Below, in pieces: positions 29,852 through 40,058 of a stretch of DNA of 62,130 nucleotides. The position numbers and the translations under genes were made by a program. The notes beneath the pieces were generated by a model that saw nothing but the letters and a program-made list of their open reading frames with translations, was not told the DNA's origin and did not search any database. The stretch's first letter is position 1; each line of letters opens with the position of its first letter. The DNA comes from Flammeovirga sp. OC4 (GTDB lineage Bacteria; Bacteroidota; Bacteroidia; Cytophagales; Flammeovirgaceae): positions 1-62,130 of the forward strand of contig NZ_JTAM01000070.1 of NCBI RefSeq assembly GCF_000812565.1. Reading direction: 5' to 3'.

Positions 29852-30973
29852 CTATTTTATCTCTATCACACCTAACTCCTTAAGAATATCATTTTTAAAC
29901 TTACTCAAAGGAACTTTATGATAATCTTCTTTTTTACTTTCTACATTAAAGATTATTCTATGAATTTCACTTTCAGATAACTTTTTAATTTTATTCAAGT
30001 ATGTAGCTAAACACTTTATGTATATATCTGAATATGACTTTCTTAAATTAATAAGATCTTTAACCTCAGGAATATGTGCTGAGTACAGTTCCTCTAACTT
30101 TAATTGTTTTGCAGTATCCTTTGTCTTTTGAGTTCCTCCCACTGTAATAACTTTAATCATATTTTTTGGGATGTGCTTTATTGAAAAACCAAAATCGTTA
30201 CAAAACTCTGAATAATAAGGGTGATGATGGATATCTAAATCCATGTCAATACTTCCTTTTATATTACTATTACAAACTGAACAACTAGGAATAAGGTTAT
30301 AAAATGATAAAGCCAATAAGGGATGTTTTGATTTAGGAAACCAATGATCAAATTGGGGTCTCGTAACTTTACTTACTTTCTTATCTCCATGTTCGGTTAT
30401 GGTACTTGTAAATAATCTATTACAATATGTACATGTTCTCCTATCTAATTTTTTTGCGAGGTGGTATGGTGAATATTGGTAACTTGGTTCTTTATTTTTA
30501 AACCATGTTTCATAATTTATCAACTTTTCTAACTCTTTATTTATATCATCAATGCTGGTAAGTTTACCAATTCTAAATGTTGCTAAACAAATTCCTGACG
30601 GAGATATATTATTATTTGATAAAACCTGTGAATACATTGTATTCTTTAGATCATCAATTGTTTTCTTTTCTAGTAAAGCAAGACTAGCTGGATCACTATT
30701 CAATAATTTATCTATAAAGCCTTTCTCTTTAATCTTGTCTTCTATTATTTTATTAAAATAAAATGTAACTTTTGTCTTAACTGTTTTCTTGCCTTTTTTC
30801 TTACTTATCGTTTTTTTATATCCTCTTAATGTATTTGCACATATTTTACAATTTGGTATTTTACAATTCTTATTTATTGAACCAACCTTTTTCAATAAAT
30901 AACATTTTATATTGTTATAATGAATGGTTCTTGCTTCTATGATATTCGCCTGTTCTGGGTCAATATAAATCAT
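29852..30973 (-). CDS. HNH endonuclease, Septu PtuB-like
   Basis: The 373-residue protein has a zinc-stabilised HNH core: CTYC (Cys181/184), then RPQFDHWFPK with Asp209-His210, Asn226 and CSVC (Cys231/234). An additional cysteine cluster (Cys37, 42, 45) lies near the N-terminus. HNH nucleases of this kind form the cutting partner of an SMC-like ATPase in Septu and related anti-phage systems. The start overlaps the end of the ATPase gene by 4 bp, as expected for a fixed pair. It is the gene closest to the left end of the element. Confidence 0.8.
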   Translation of the reverse strand: MIYIDPEQANIIEARTIHYNNIKCYLLKKVGSINKNCKIPNCKICANTLRGYKKTISKKKGKKTVKTKVTFYFNKIIEDKIKEKGFIDKLLNSDPASLALLEKKTIDDLKNTMYSQVLSNNNISPSGICLATFRIGKLTSIDDINKELEKLINYETWFKNKEPSYQYSPYHLAKKLDRRTCTYCNRLFTSTITEHGDKKVSKVTRPQFDHWFPKSKHPLLALSFYNLIPSCSVCNSNIKGSIDMDLDIHHHPYYSEFCNDFGFSIKHIPKNMIKVITVGGTQKTKDTAKQLKLEELYSAHIPEVKDLINLRKSYSDIYIKCLATYLNKIKKLSESEIHRIIFNVESKKEDYHKVPLSKFKNDILKELGVIEIK

Positions 30974-33726
30974 AACCTTATTTTATTAATATCTACACCT
31001 AACTTCTGAGCCAAGTTTATTACTTCTTTTTGCTTTTCTTCTTCTGACAATGCTTCATTAAACTTTTCATTCCATTGTTCAATTAGAATATTTCTGATAA
31101 CTGGTTCTCCAATATTATCAATAATTATCTTACATTTTTCCTTGGTTAAATGTATACCTTCCTTTTCATCATCATTAAGAAAACCTATACATTCGTTTAT
31201 TTTTATTTGTGCAAATGCTCCAATAGTTCCATGCTTTCCCATAAAAAAGTCAGTAGCTAACATTTCGTGAATATTAGCACCAAAAGAGTTTATTGAATTA
31301 TTTTTACCTTTTTCAACTCTACCTTCGTTTAGTTTCAAAACATTATGAGATGGTATATCAGAAAGAATAAAAGGCGAATGTGTTGATAGTAATATATTTA
31401 TACCTTTTATATTTTTTAGACGCAATGAAGATACCGCTCTCCATAAATTCTTTATGTAATTCCTTTGTAATTCTGGATGGAAATATTGTTCAATCTCATC
31501 CAATAAAATATTCACAAAATTATACTTAATATTATCTTGGCTTTTAACAACAGAATCAATATTTTTCAAATGGTATAAAATACTTGCCATTGAAAAAAAC
31601 ATCTGTTTTTGTCCTGAGGATAACTGCTTTAAAGTAACTTCTGAAGTATTTGACTTAAAATATATTTCTTGATCAAATAAAGACATTGGAGGTAAATATT
31701 CTTCTAACTCAAAAACTGAATTACTTTCTTTATCTATACTCAAAATTCTTTCACGTAACTCCTTGAAATTTTCTAATATAATCGTATCATTAATTACAAT
31801 ATATTGTTTATCAGTACTTTCATTTGTTGAATAGTTATTTATAAAATTAAGTACTTGTCTTACTTTTAAAGTGATATGACTATTATTTTCATCTATTGCA
31901 TCTAGTAATAAATCAAAATCAATAAACTGTTCATCTTTACCTATATATCTATCAAAGGAGAAATGTTCTGAGCAAATATTAATAAGTTTGTCAATTAGGT
32001 AGCATAACAAAATTTTATTAATCCTTGAAATATTCCTTGCATTTATTGGTAAATTATATTTACGAATTACCAATAATATTTCCTTTTTATAACTCGAATA
32101 ATTTTGCTCTAGTGATGGATTCTTTTTGAATTTTAATTCAATTCTCTTAATAGATAATTCATCGATAAACTGTATATCTCCCTTTTCGAAAAAATCAGAA
32201 TTTAGTATAATCAGAGATAGTAATCTATATTGAGAAATTTCCCTTTCTTTATTAATATCAATATTACCTATATCACCAGTTTTCTTTTCTTTAGTTCTAT
32301 TTGGATTAATTACTAATGGAGATTGATAGCCATCAACCTTATGATAATGATTATGAGCCCAATCAATAATATCATTATTACTTAATGAGTAATGTGAGTA
32401 ATCTAATGATATAGTGTAGAAGAAATCATCTAAATTGATGTCAGAGTCCCATAAAGTCAATAAATCTTCATCCAATTTATAAGTTAAATCAGGACGAAGA
32501 GTAAATTGTTTTTTAGTTACATTAAAGTCTAAATCGATTCTTAATGAATATAGTTTATTTAGAGATGTATAGTAGATTTCACAATCTAGGTCATTTACTA
32601 AATCCAATGAATTATTTCTATATGCAGAGAATAAGTTATTTATAAATCCATACAACAAATAAATTAATGTACTTTTCCCACTCCCGTTCTTCCCTACTAC
32701 AGCTGTCACATTAATTTTTCTGTCTCCCTTAGAATATAAATCGATTAATTTGTTCTTATCAATAGAAACTTTTGTTTGATCTCCTTCAATATCAAAATGA
32801 AAAGATTCATCAAATAGATATAAATCATCTTCATTCAATATTTTTCTTATATTGGAACTACAGTTTTCATGAACTTTTAAAGCGACTAATTTAAATGACG
32901 TATCTCTTATAGTATTGATATAAAAATCTACATTAGCTTTATTTAAAAAATCTAATTCATCAAGCTTTGATAGTTTTATTTTAAATTCAGCATTATCAGA
33001 AATACCTTCAAAATTATTGAGTAATTGATTTGCTAGATCCACTACATCTAACCTAAATTGTATATCTTCTTTAAAAGAGGAATTTGCTTTATCAAAAAAT
33101 GTATGATATGTACGAGGATTAACTGGTCCATTGTGAAATGAAGCAATTTCAAGAAAGTCATTTACGTAATTGACAAAAGGTAATGTTTGATGTGGTACTA
33201 CCCAATAGACAAATAAACTACTGTAAGACAAATCCAACCCTTTAATACCAAAGTATTCCTGATAATCAAATACTCGTTCATAATCTTCTTTTTTGAAAAG
33301 TCTGTAAAAGTTTTTCCAAAGTCTTTTAATTTCATGTATATCTCTCTGGTTATATTCATATAAATTAGGTGCTACAACATGTCCATACCAGTCATCTTCA
33401 ATATTGATTTTGATATCTCTTGTTTTGCTAAGTTTATTAATGAGGTAAGTCAAAAAGTCAGCACTCTTATAATTAAATTGTTCACTGCTAATAACGGAGT
33501 AAATAAAAACTGGATCTACCTCCTTAAAACCCTGATAGTCTTTCAAAAATAGACTAAGAGTGGTGTCTCCATTAGATTTATAATCCATTATTAACCTATA
33601 TAATTTATACCCAACTGAATCTATACTTTCTTTTAGTAAAAGTTTTGTCAATTCATTAAAAGCATCATACCATTTTAGGTTTTTCTTTTGAGGAACTCCT
33701 TTTCGAATTCTTTTTTTCTTTGCCAT
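30970..33726 (-). CDS. SMC/ABC-type AAA ATPase, Septu PtuA-like
   Basis: The 918-residue protein has a split ABC-type ATPase: Walker A GKNGSGKST (345-353), signature LSSGQKQMFF, Walker B ILLDEIEQYFHPE and the switch histidine in STHSPFILSD. The first 340 residues form an extension without a recognised motif, making it longer than typical PtuA proteins (about 500-650). In Septu the ATPase senses infection and releases the HNH nuclease. Here it lies between a membrane coiled-coil gene (43 bp upstream) and the HNH gene (4-bp overlap), suggesting a three-part complex. Confidence 0.82.
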   Translation of the reverse strand: MAKKKRIRKGVPQKKNLKWYDAFNELTKLLLKESIDSVGYKLYRLIMDYKSNGDTTLSLFLKDYQGFKEVDPVFIYSVISSEQFNYKSADFLTYLINKLSKTRDIKINIEDDWYGHVVAPNLYEYNQRDIHEIKRLWKNFYRLFKKEDYERVFDYQEYFGIKGLDLSYSSLFVYWVVPHQTLPFVNYVNDFLEIASFHNGPVNPRTYHTFFDKANSSFKEDIQFRLDVVDLANQLLNNFEGISDNAEFKIKLSKLDELDFLNKANVDFYINTIRDTSFKLVALKVHENCSSNIRKILNEDDLYLFDESFHFDIEGDQTKVSIDKNKLIDLYSKGDRKINVTAVVGKNGSGKSTLIYLLYGFINNLFSAYRNNSLDLVNDLDCEIYYTSLNKLYSLRIDLDFNVTKKQFTLRPDLTYKLDEDLLTLWDSDINLDDFFYTISLDYSHYSLSNNDIIDWAHNHYHKVDGYQSPLVINPNRTKEKKTGDIGNIDINKEREISQYRLLSLIILNSDFFEKGDIQFIDELSIKRIELKFKKNPSLEQNYSSYKKEILLVIRKYNLPINARNISRINKILLCYLIDKLINICSEHFSFDRYIGKDEQFIDFDLLLDAIDENNSHITLKVRQVLNFINNYSTNESTDKQYIVINDTIILENFKELRERILSIDKESNSVFELEEYLPPMSLFDQEIYFKSNTSEVTLKQLSSGQKQMFFSMASILYHLKNIDSVVKSQDNIKYNFVNILLDEIEQYFHPELQRNYIKNLWRAVSSLRLKNIKGINILLSTHSPFILSDIPSHNVLKLNEGRVEKGKNNSINSFGANIHEMLATDFFMGKHGTIGAFAQIKINECIGFLNDDEKEGIHLTKEKCKIIIDNIGEPVIRNILIEQWNEKFNEALSEEEKQKEVINLAQKLGVDINKIRL

Positions 33727-33768
33727 TAATTGTCTGTTTTAGTTTATTTTTTTTCGATTATTACCCTT

Positions 33769-35028
33769 TTAAACCTTACCTTTTGATAATATCTTAAGCA
33801 AATCATTAGGCATTTTCACATTCGAATCACTACTTTTTAATAAACCAGATTCTGATCTACTAAATAGAGATTGTAATACTAAATTTCTATCAGTCTCTTC
33901 TAGTGCATCATCTTTGATCAACGCTAAATAGAGATAAGTGAGTTGTTCCCTTTCCTCTGCATCTCTTGCTAGATGAAATGAACTCATCATATATTTGCTT
34001 ACTAAATTGATACCGTATCCTAAGAACGAGATAAAGGTTACATATATGACAGACCATTTAATTGCTTGAGCATTTCCTTTTAGAAAACTAAGTAACATTC
34101 CTTCAGGAGTTAGCCATAGCAAAAGATATAGAGTGATACATGAAAAAATAACTAAGCCAACAATGTACTTTAAAGCGGTTTGACCATCTTTATGTAATTT
34201 AGTTGCTCTTGTTGCCCAATACTCAGCAGGCTTTTTTAAGCGTAATTGCTCTTCATAAAGGTTTTCTAATTCTTCTATTTTGTTCTTAGCTCCAATAATT
34301 CTTTCTTCTTCATTATCAGATTCGACTCCTTCAAACCAAGAGTTGAAAGCTTCTTCTTTTTCGGATTTAAATTCATCAATTTTACCAACATAATTCTTAA
34401 ATTTTTCTTGGGACTGATTAAAGAAAGTTGATGTGTCATTTTCTAATCTTGAAGTATGTTCTTCGTACTCTCCTTTCAATTTAGAAAGAGCTTTACGTTC
34501 AGATTTTCTTCTAGAAGGTATAGCTGTTTTGTCACTGTACTCTTTTTCATAGGCTACCATAGCACCTATAAAATGGTGTTTATTTTGTTGAAAACTTCTA
34601 TTACAGAAATAATTAAATGCTCCTCTTGCTTGTTCTTGGTTGATTTCATTTAGATGTGTAATAATTTCTGTTTGATAAGAATCGAATGTAAATACATCAG
34701 ATCTTGAAATCTGTTGTTGAATGCCACGCCATTGATTTTCTAAGTTGTTTGCATGCATATTATTTTTATACCTCTCAAAAAAATCTTTAATAGAGTTACT
34801 GTTATTAATAAAATGCCTACTTGAGTCTTCAAGGTCATTAGGTACTCTTGTTAGTTCTTGCCATCCCTTGGCTTGTTTTGAGAAGAACTGTAAAATTGGA
34901 ATAAAACCATTAATTTCTTTATAGGTTTCTTCGAAATTATAGGATACGTTAATTTGAACATTTTCAAACCATTCCTGTATCTCCTCAGAAGTGTTTGCTA
35001 TTTGTTTTTTGATTTCAGTTGTACTCAT
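33769..35028 (-). CDS. Membrane protein with long coiled coil (DUF6161-like), first gene of the ATPase/HNH operon
   Basis: The 419-residue protein is mostly charged helix in residues 1-280, with coiled-coil stretches at about 170-270. Two membrane helices follow (286-306 and 322-345) and a 70-residue cytoplasmic tail. It resembles proteins annotated DUF6161, but I am not certain. It is transcribed with the ATPase and HNH genes. A membrane sensor or anchor would be a new part for a Septu-like system. Confidence 0.65.
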   Translation of the reverse strand: MSTTEIKKQIANTSEEIQEWFENVQINVSYNFEETYKEINGFIPILQFFSKQAKGWQELTRVPNDLEDSSRHFINNSNSIKDFFERYKNNMHANNLENQWRGIQQQISRSDVFTFDSYQTEIITHLNEINQEQARGAFNYFCNRSFQQNKHHFIGAMVAYEKEYSDKTAIPSRRKSERKALSKLKGEYEEHTSRLENDTSTFFNQSQEKFKNYVGKIDEFKSEKEEAFNSWFEGVESDNEEERIIGAKNKIEELENLYEEQLRLKKPAEYWATRATKLHKDGQTALKYIVGLVIFSCITLYLLLWLTPEGMLLSFLKGNAQAIKWSVIYVTFISFLGYGINLVSKYMMSSFHLARDAEEREQLTYLYLALIKDDALEETDRNLVLQSLFSRSESGLLKSSDSNVKMPNDLLKILSKGKV

Positions 35029-35162
35029 TTCTTAATAGAGCTTAATTGTTTGCTAGCTAATATGTTTTTTATAACATTACCTACACGAATTAACTATTTA
35101 TAATATCAAAAAACAAGATATTTCAATATTCCTATTATCTTAGTAATTCAACAAATAATACA

Positions 35163-35371
35163 ATGAATCGAATTAAAGAGATCATAGCAAAAAAGGTCTT
35201 ACCCAAGCCTGGTTATCTGAAAAACTAGGTAAAAGTTACAACATGGTGAATGGATATGTGCAGAATAGAAAGCAACCTAGATTGGAAATTTTATATAAGA
35301 TAGCTATGATCTTAGATGTAGATATTAGACTGTTACTGGAAAGTACTAAAACTGACAAAAATGAAGCATAA
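35163..35371 (+). pseudogene. XRE-family regulator with apparent frameshift at an A-rich slippery site
   Basis: Starting at ATG 35163 the frame reads MNRIKEIIAKK and then breaks. In the -1 frame from 35195 it goes on as GLTQAWLSEKLGKSYNMVNG and further to a stop at 35369-35371, a clear Cro/C1-type helix-turn-helix of about 69 residues in total. The break lies at gcA AAA AAG, which in the initial frame is exactly the A_AAA_AAG heptamer used for -1 ribosomal frameshifting. The rejoined gene ends 11 bp inside the hsdR start, so it belongs to the type I operon, as a controller protein would. It may be a real frameshift gene, a decayed gene or a sequencing error. Confidence 0.65.
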
Positions 35372-38300
35372 TGAAGATACTAGAGTTAAAATTCCTACTC
35401 TACTCCATCTTACACGATTAGGATATACTTATATTTCACTAAAAGACGCAAAGTGGGATACTTCAACAAATATCTTTACAGATATTTTTAATGAAAGTAT
35501 TTCTAGAATTAACCCCTCTCTCTCTCCAAATGAGATCAATAAAGTTTATAGTGATGTTGCTATATGTTTAGAAAATGAAGATTTAGGGAAAGTATTCTAT
35601 GAGAAACTTGTTGATCAGTCTGGATTCAAATTAATTGATTTCAAAGATTTTGATAATAACTCATTCCATGTTGTTACTGAGCTAACACATGGAAATAAAG
35701 ATGAAGATAATTTTAGGCCTGATATCACTCTTTTAATAAATGGAATGCCCTTGTGTTTTATTGAAGTCAAGAAACCTAATAATTTAGATGGGGTTCAGGC
35801 TGAACATAAAAGAATGGCAACTAGATTTCAGAATAAGAAGTTTAGAAAGTTCATTAATATCACACAGTTAATGGTATTCTCTAATAATATGGAATATGAT
35901 GATAGTTCACCTCTTCCTCTTCAAGGTGCTTTCTATTCATCAACATCTTATTATAAACCTATTTTCAATTATTTCAGAGAAGAAGAGTCATTTGATTTAT
36001 CATCAATATTGAGTCCTTTAAATGAAGATGTTGAAAACTTACTTTTAAAAGATAATAATCTTGTTTCGATTAAGAACCAAAAGGAATATGCTGTAAATAA
36101 GAACCCCGACAAACCTACAAATAGAATTTGTACATCCCTTTTTCAAAGAGAAAGACTAAAATTCATTTTGAAATATGCTATTGCTTACGTAAAGGAAAAA
36201 TCAGGTTTACAAAAGCATATCATGAGATATCCTCAGATTTTTGCAACAAAAGCAATTGAGAATAAACTAGAGGAAGGTTTAAAAAAGGGCATTATATGGC
36301 ATACTCAAGGGAGTGGTAAAACTGCATTAACCTACTATAATGTAAAACATCTCACAGATTATTTTAAAAACAAAGGGATAGTTCCAAAATTCTATTTTAT
36401 CGTTGATAGATTAGATCTATTAATTCAAGCATCAAGAGAATTTACAGCTAGAGGTTTAATAGTACATAAAGTAAATTCCAAACAAGAATTTGCTTCAGAT
36501 ATAAAATCAACAAGTGTCATTCATAATGATCAAGGAAAAGCGGAAATAACTGTTGTAAATATTCAGAAGTTTGAGAATGATCCAAATGTGGTTAGAAATA
36601 CAGACTACAATTTGAATATTCAGCGTATCTACTTTATGGATGAAGTACATAGAAGTTATAATCCGAAAGGTAGTTTTCTATCTAACTTAAATGAATCAGA
36701 TGCTAATGCTATAAAGATAGGTCTAACGGGTACACCATTATTAGGAGATCAATATAACTCACGTTCTTTATTTGGAGAATACATACATAAATACTATTAC
36801 AATTCATCTATTGCTGATGGCTATACTCTTCGTTTGATTAGGGAAGAAGTGGAGACCAACTATAAACTCAAGCTCCAGAAAACATTAGAAGAAATTGAGA
36901 TTCTAAAAGGAGACGCTGATAAAAGGTTTGTCTATGCTCATCAGAAGTTTGTTGAACCAATGCTTGAGTATATAGTAGAAGATTTTGAAAGAAGTAGAAT
37001 TTCGATGAACGATAACTCAATTGGAGGAATGGTAGTTTGTGATTCTTCTGATCAAGCAAAGATGATGTTTGAAATCTTTCAGAATAATTATGCACAACCT
37101 TCAAATGATCCCTTGTCTTTAAATGAGGCTCCTTTTACATATGGAAAGAAAAAAGAAAATGAAAGAAAGGTAAAGTCTGCTATTCTTATACTTCATGATG
37201 TTGGAACAAATCAAAACCGTAAAGATTGGGTAGAGGAGTTTAAAGATGGCAAGCATGATTTTGTTTTTGTTTATAACATGTTATTGACTGGATTTGATGC
37301 TCCTCGTATGAAAAAACTATACGTAGGAAGAGTAATTAAAGCACATAACCTATTACAAACTCTAACTCGTGTCAATAGAACTTATAAAGATTTTAGGTTT
37401 GGGTATGTGGTAGATTTTGCGGGCATTGAAGAACAATTCAAAAAAACTAGTCAAGATTATTTCAATGAACTCCAGAATGAATTGGGTGATGAAATAAGTT
37501 CTTATTCTGACTTGTTCCTTACGGAAGAACAAATTGAAGAACGTATCACAGAGATATCAGATAAATTACTGCATTATGACACTGAAAATGCTGAGAACTT
37601 TTCAACTCAAATTTCAGAGATCAATGATAGAGGACAAATGTTGGAGATTACCAAAGTTCTAAATGATGCTAAAAGTTTATATAATCTTATTCGTTTATCC
37701 GGTAATTTCGAGTTATTAGATCAGTTAGATTTTAACAAACTAAATGTTCTTGCCCGTGAAGCTAATAATAGGTTAGCTCACATCAACACTAAGTTAGCTT
37801 TAGAAAATGATACTGATAATACAAACTTGTTGAATCAGGCTTTAGAGGATGTTGTTTTTACCTTCACAAAGATTAGTGAAGAGGAAATGGTGTTAGCAGA
37901 TAAATTTAGAGATGATCTTCAAAAAACTAGAGAAATTTTACAAGATAACTTTGATCAAAAAGACCCTGAGTTTATTTCTTTAAAAGAAGAATTAGAAAGA
38001 ATTTTTAAAAAGAAGAACTTATCTGAAATTGATGTTTCATGGATTAAAGAAAATATTGAAGAGATCAATCTTATATATGATAAAGCTAAAGAATTGGAAC
38101 GAAAGAATCAGTTACTTTTAGCAAAATATGAGAACGATGAAAAGTATGCTCGTTTACATAAAAGATTAATTGAAAAGGATCCTATTACAGAAAGTGAGTC
38201 TAAATTATTAAATGCTTTACAAAGCCTTAAAAAAGAAGTCGATAACCAAGTACTTCAAAATTCAAATATTCTTGATAACGATAGTTATGTTGAGAAAATG

Positions 38301-38429
38301 ATGATGAAAATTGTTCTGGAAAAGTTATATAAAGAGCATCAGATAAAATTAGATCCTTCAAAAACTAAAAGAATTAATCACCTTTTAGTCAATGAGTACA
38401 TGAATGAATATCAAGGTAAAACGATATAA
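35361..38429 (+). CDS. hsdR: Type I restriction enzyme, R (motor/nuclease) subunit
   Basis: The 1022-residue protein has an N-terminal nuclease core (Asp121 and E135-V-K137, in the pattern RPDITLLI...FIEVKKP). Two helicase domains follow: Walker A HTQGSGKT (314-321), DEVH (427-430) and TGTP. The coupling C-terminal half is helical. It translocates DNA with ATP and cuts unmodified DNA far from the recognition site, as part of R2M2S. The start overlaps the XRE regulator by 11 bp, and hsdM follows 9 bp after its stop. Confidence 0.93.
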   Translation: MKHNEDTRVKIPTLLHLTRLGYTYISLKDAKWDTSTNIFTDIFNESISRINPSLSPNEINKVYSDVAICLENEDLGKVFYEKLVDQSGFKLIDFKDFDNNSFHVVTELTHGNKDEDNFRPDITLLINGMPLCFIEVKKPNNLDGVQAEHKRMATRFQNKKFRKFINITQLMVFSNNMEYDDSSPLPLQGAFYSSTSYYKPIFNYFREEESFDLSSILSPLNEDVENLLLKDNNLVSIKNQKEYAVNKNPDKPTNRICTSLFQRERLKFILKYAIAYVKEKSGLQKHIMRYPQIFATKAIENKLEEGLKKGIIWHTQGSGKTALTYYNVKHLTDYFKNKGIVPKFYFIVDRLDLLIQASREFTARGLIVHKVNSKQEFASDIKSTSVIHNDQGKAEITVVNIQKFENDPNVVRNTDYNLNIQRIYFMDEVHRSYNPKGSFLSNLNESDANAIKIGLTGTPLLGDQYNSRSLFGEYIHKYYYNSSIADGYTLRLIREEVETNYKLKLQKTLEEIEILKGDADKRFVYAHQKFVEPMLEYIVEDFERSRISMNDNSIGGMVVCDSSDQAKMMFEIFQNNYAQPSNDPLSLNEAPFTYGKKKENERKVKSAILILHDVGTNQNRKDWVEEFKDGKHDFVFVYNMLLTGFDAPRMKKLYVGRVIKAHNLLQTLTRVNRTYKDFRFGYVVDFAGIEEQFKKTSQDYFNELQNELGDEISSYSDLFLTEEQIEERITEISDKLLHYDTENAENFSTQISEINDRGQMLEITKVLNDAKSLYNLIRLSGNFELLDQLDFNKLNVLAREANNRLAHINTKLALENDTDNTNLLNQALEDVVFTFTKISEEEMVLADKFRDDLQKTREILQDNFDQKDPEFISLKEELERIFKKKNLSEIDVSWIKENIEEINLIYDKAKELERKNQLLLAKYENDEKYARLHKRLIEKDPITESESKLLNALQSLKKEVDNQVLQNSNILDNDSYVEKMMMKIVLEKLYKEHQIKLDPSKTKRINHLLVNEYMNEYQGKTI

Positions 38430-38438
38430 AGAAAAATA

Positions 38439-40058
38439 ATGAATACTACAGTAGAGTTTGAAAAACAAACCAAAAAGTTAATTGATGACTTAAAAAGTGT
38501 TTGTGCAAATTATGGATTAGGAAATGATGGGAATGAATTCAAAATAATTACCCAAGTATTTTTATATAAGTTCATGAATGACAAATTCATTCATGAGATC
38601 AAAAAGAAAGATGAAAAATTAGCTACAGCAGAAAATTTCAATGAAGCACTAGATTCAATCCCTGAGGATGAACTTGAGATGAATATGATGATGCTTGATG
38701 AAAATACAGCTCATCTAAAACCAAAACATCTAATCTCAAAAGTATTTCAACAACAAAATGAAGATAAATTTCATGAGATTTTTGATACTACTTTATTAGA
38801 GATTGGAGCATTAAACATTGATTTATTCTCTGTAAAAACAGAAGGAGGTGAAAAAATTACTCTATTTGAAGATGTAAGTAAGTATGTTACAGACAAAAGA
38901 GATGATTTTTGCAAGGCAATAATCAATAAGCTAATTAATTTTAGTTTTGAAGGTGTGTTCGATGAGAAGTTTGACTTCTTCGCTACTATTTTTGAATACC
39001 TTATCAAAGATTACAATACGAACAGTGGAGGTAAATATGCAGAGTATTTTACTCCTCATGCAGTAGCTAAAATTATGGCGAAATGCTTAGTTCATGGAGA
39101 AGTTCAAAATGTATCTTGCTATGATCCTTCTGCTGGTTCCGGTACTTTATTGATGAACTTAGCACATCAAATTGGAGAAGATAAGTGTACTATCTATTCT
39201 CAAGATATTTCACAAAAATCATCTAACCTTTTACGCCTAAACTTAATTTTAAATAACCTAGTACATTCTATTCCAAATATCATTAAAGGGAATACAATTT
39301 TAGATCCTTATCATAAGGAAAATAATGCACTAAGAAAGTTTAATTATATTGTTAGTAACCCTCCTTTTAAGCTTGATTTTTCAGACTATAGAGATGATTT
39401 AGATTCTAAAGAAAATAATGATAGATTCTTTGCAGGTATACCAAAAGTTCCTGCTAAGAAAAAAGAATCAATGGCTATTTATCTTTTGTTTATTCAACAC
39501 ATCATGTCTTCACTAAAAGAAAATGGTAAGGCTGCTATTGTTGTGCCTACTGGATTTATCACTGCCCAAAGTGGTATTGATAAAAAGATCCGACAAAAGA
39601 TGGTAAAAGAAAAAATGTTGTCAGGAGTAATTAGTATGCCGTCTAATATTTTTGCTACAACTGGTACAAATGTTAGTATTCTCTTCCTAGATAAAGAAAA
39701 TAAAGATGAAGTCGTTTTAATTGATGCTTCAAAATTAGGAGAAACAATTAAAGATAATAATAATCAAAAGACTGTTTTAACTACTATAGAAGAAAATAAA
39801 ATCATTGATACTTTTAATAAAAAAGAAGAAATAGATGATTTTTCTGTAAAGGTTTCCTATGATGATATTACCTCTAAAAATTATTCTTTAAGTGCAGGAC
39901 AATATTTTGAGGTAAAGATTGAATATGTAAACATTACTCATGATGAATTTACTTCTAAGATGAATAATTTTGAAAATTCATTAGAATACATGTTCAAAGA
40001 GTCAAAAGACTTAGAAAAGGAAATAGTTAAAAATATAACCAGTCTTAAATATGAATAA
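38439..40058 (+). CDS. hsdM: Type I restriction-modification, N6-adenine methyltransferase subunit
   Basis: The 539-residue protein has an N-terminal helical HsdM_N domain, the AdoMet motif DPSAGSGT (229-236) and the catalytic NPPF (307-310). This is the gamma-class order of HsdM. It methylates adenines in the host copy of the recognition site and forms the core of the restriction complex. Its end overlaps hsdS by 8 bp. Confidence 0.94.
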   Translation: MNTTVEFEKQTKKLIDDLKSVCANYGLGNDGNEFKIITQVFLYKFMNDKFIHEIKKKDEKLATAENFNEALDSIPEDELEMNMMMLDENTAHLKPKHLISKVFQQQNEDKFHEIFDTTLLEIGALNIDLFSVKTEGGEKITLFEDVSKYVTDKRDDFCKAIINKLINFSFEGVFDEKFDFFATIFEYLIKDYNTNSGGKYAEYFTPHAVAKIMAKCLVHGEVQNVSCYDPSAGSGTLLMNLAHQIGEDKCTIYSQDISQKSSNLLRLNLILNNLVHSIPNIIKGNTILDPYHKENNALRKFNYIVSNPPFKLDFSDYRDDLDSKENNDRFFAGIPKVPAKKKESMAIYLLFIQHIMSSLKENGKAAIVVPTGFITAQSGIDKKIRQKMVKEKMLSGVISMPSNIFATTGTNVSILFLDKENKDEVVLIDASKLGETIKDNNNQKTVLTTIEENKIIDTFNKKEEIDDFSVKVSYDDITSKNYSLSAGQYFEVKIEYVNITHDEFTSKMNNFENSLEYMFKESKDLEKEIVKNITSLKYE

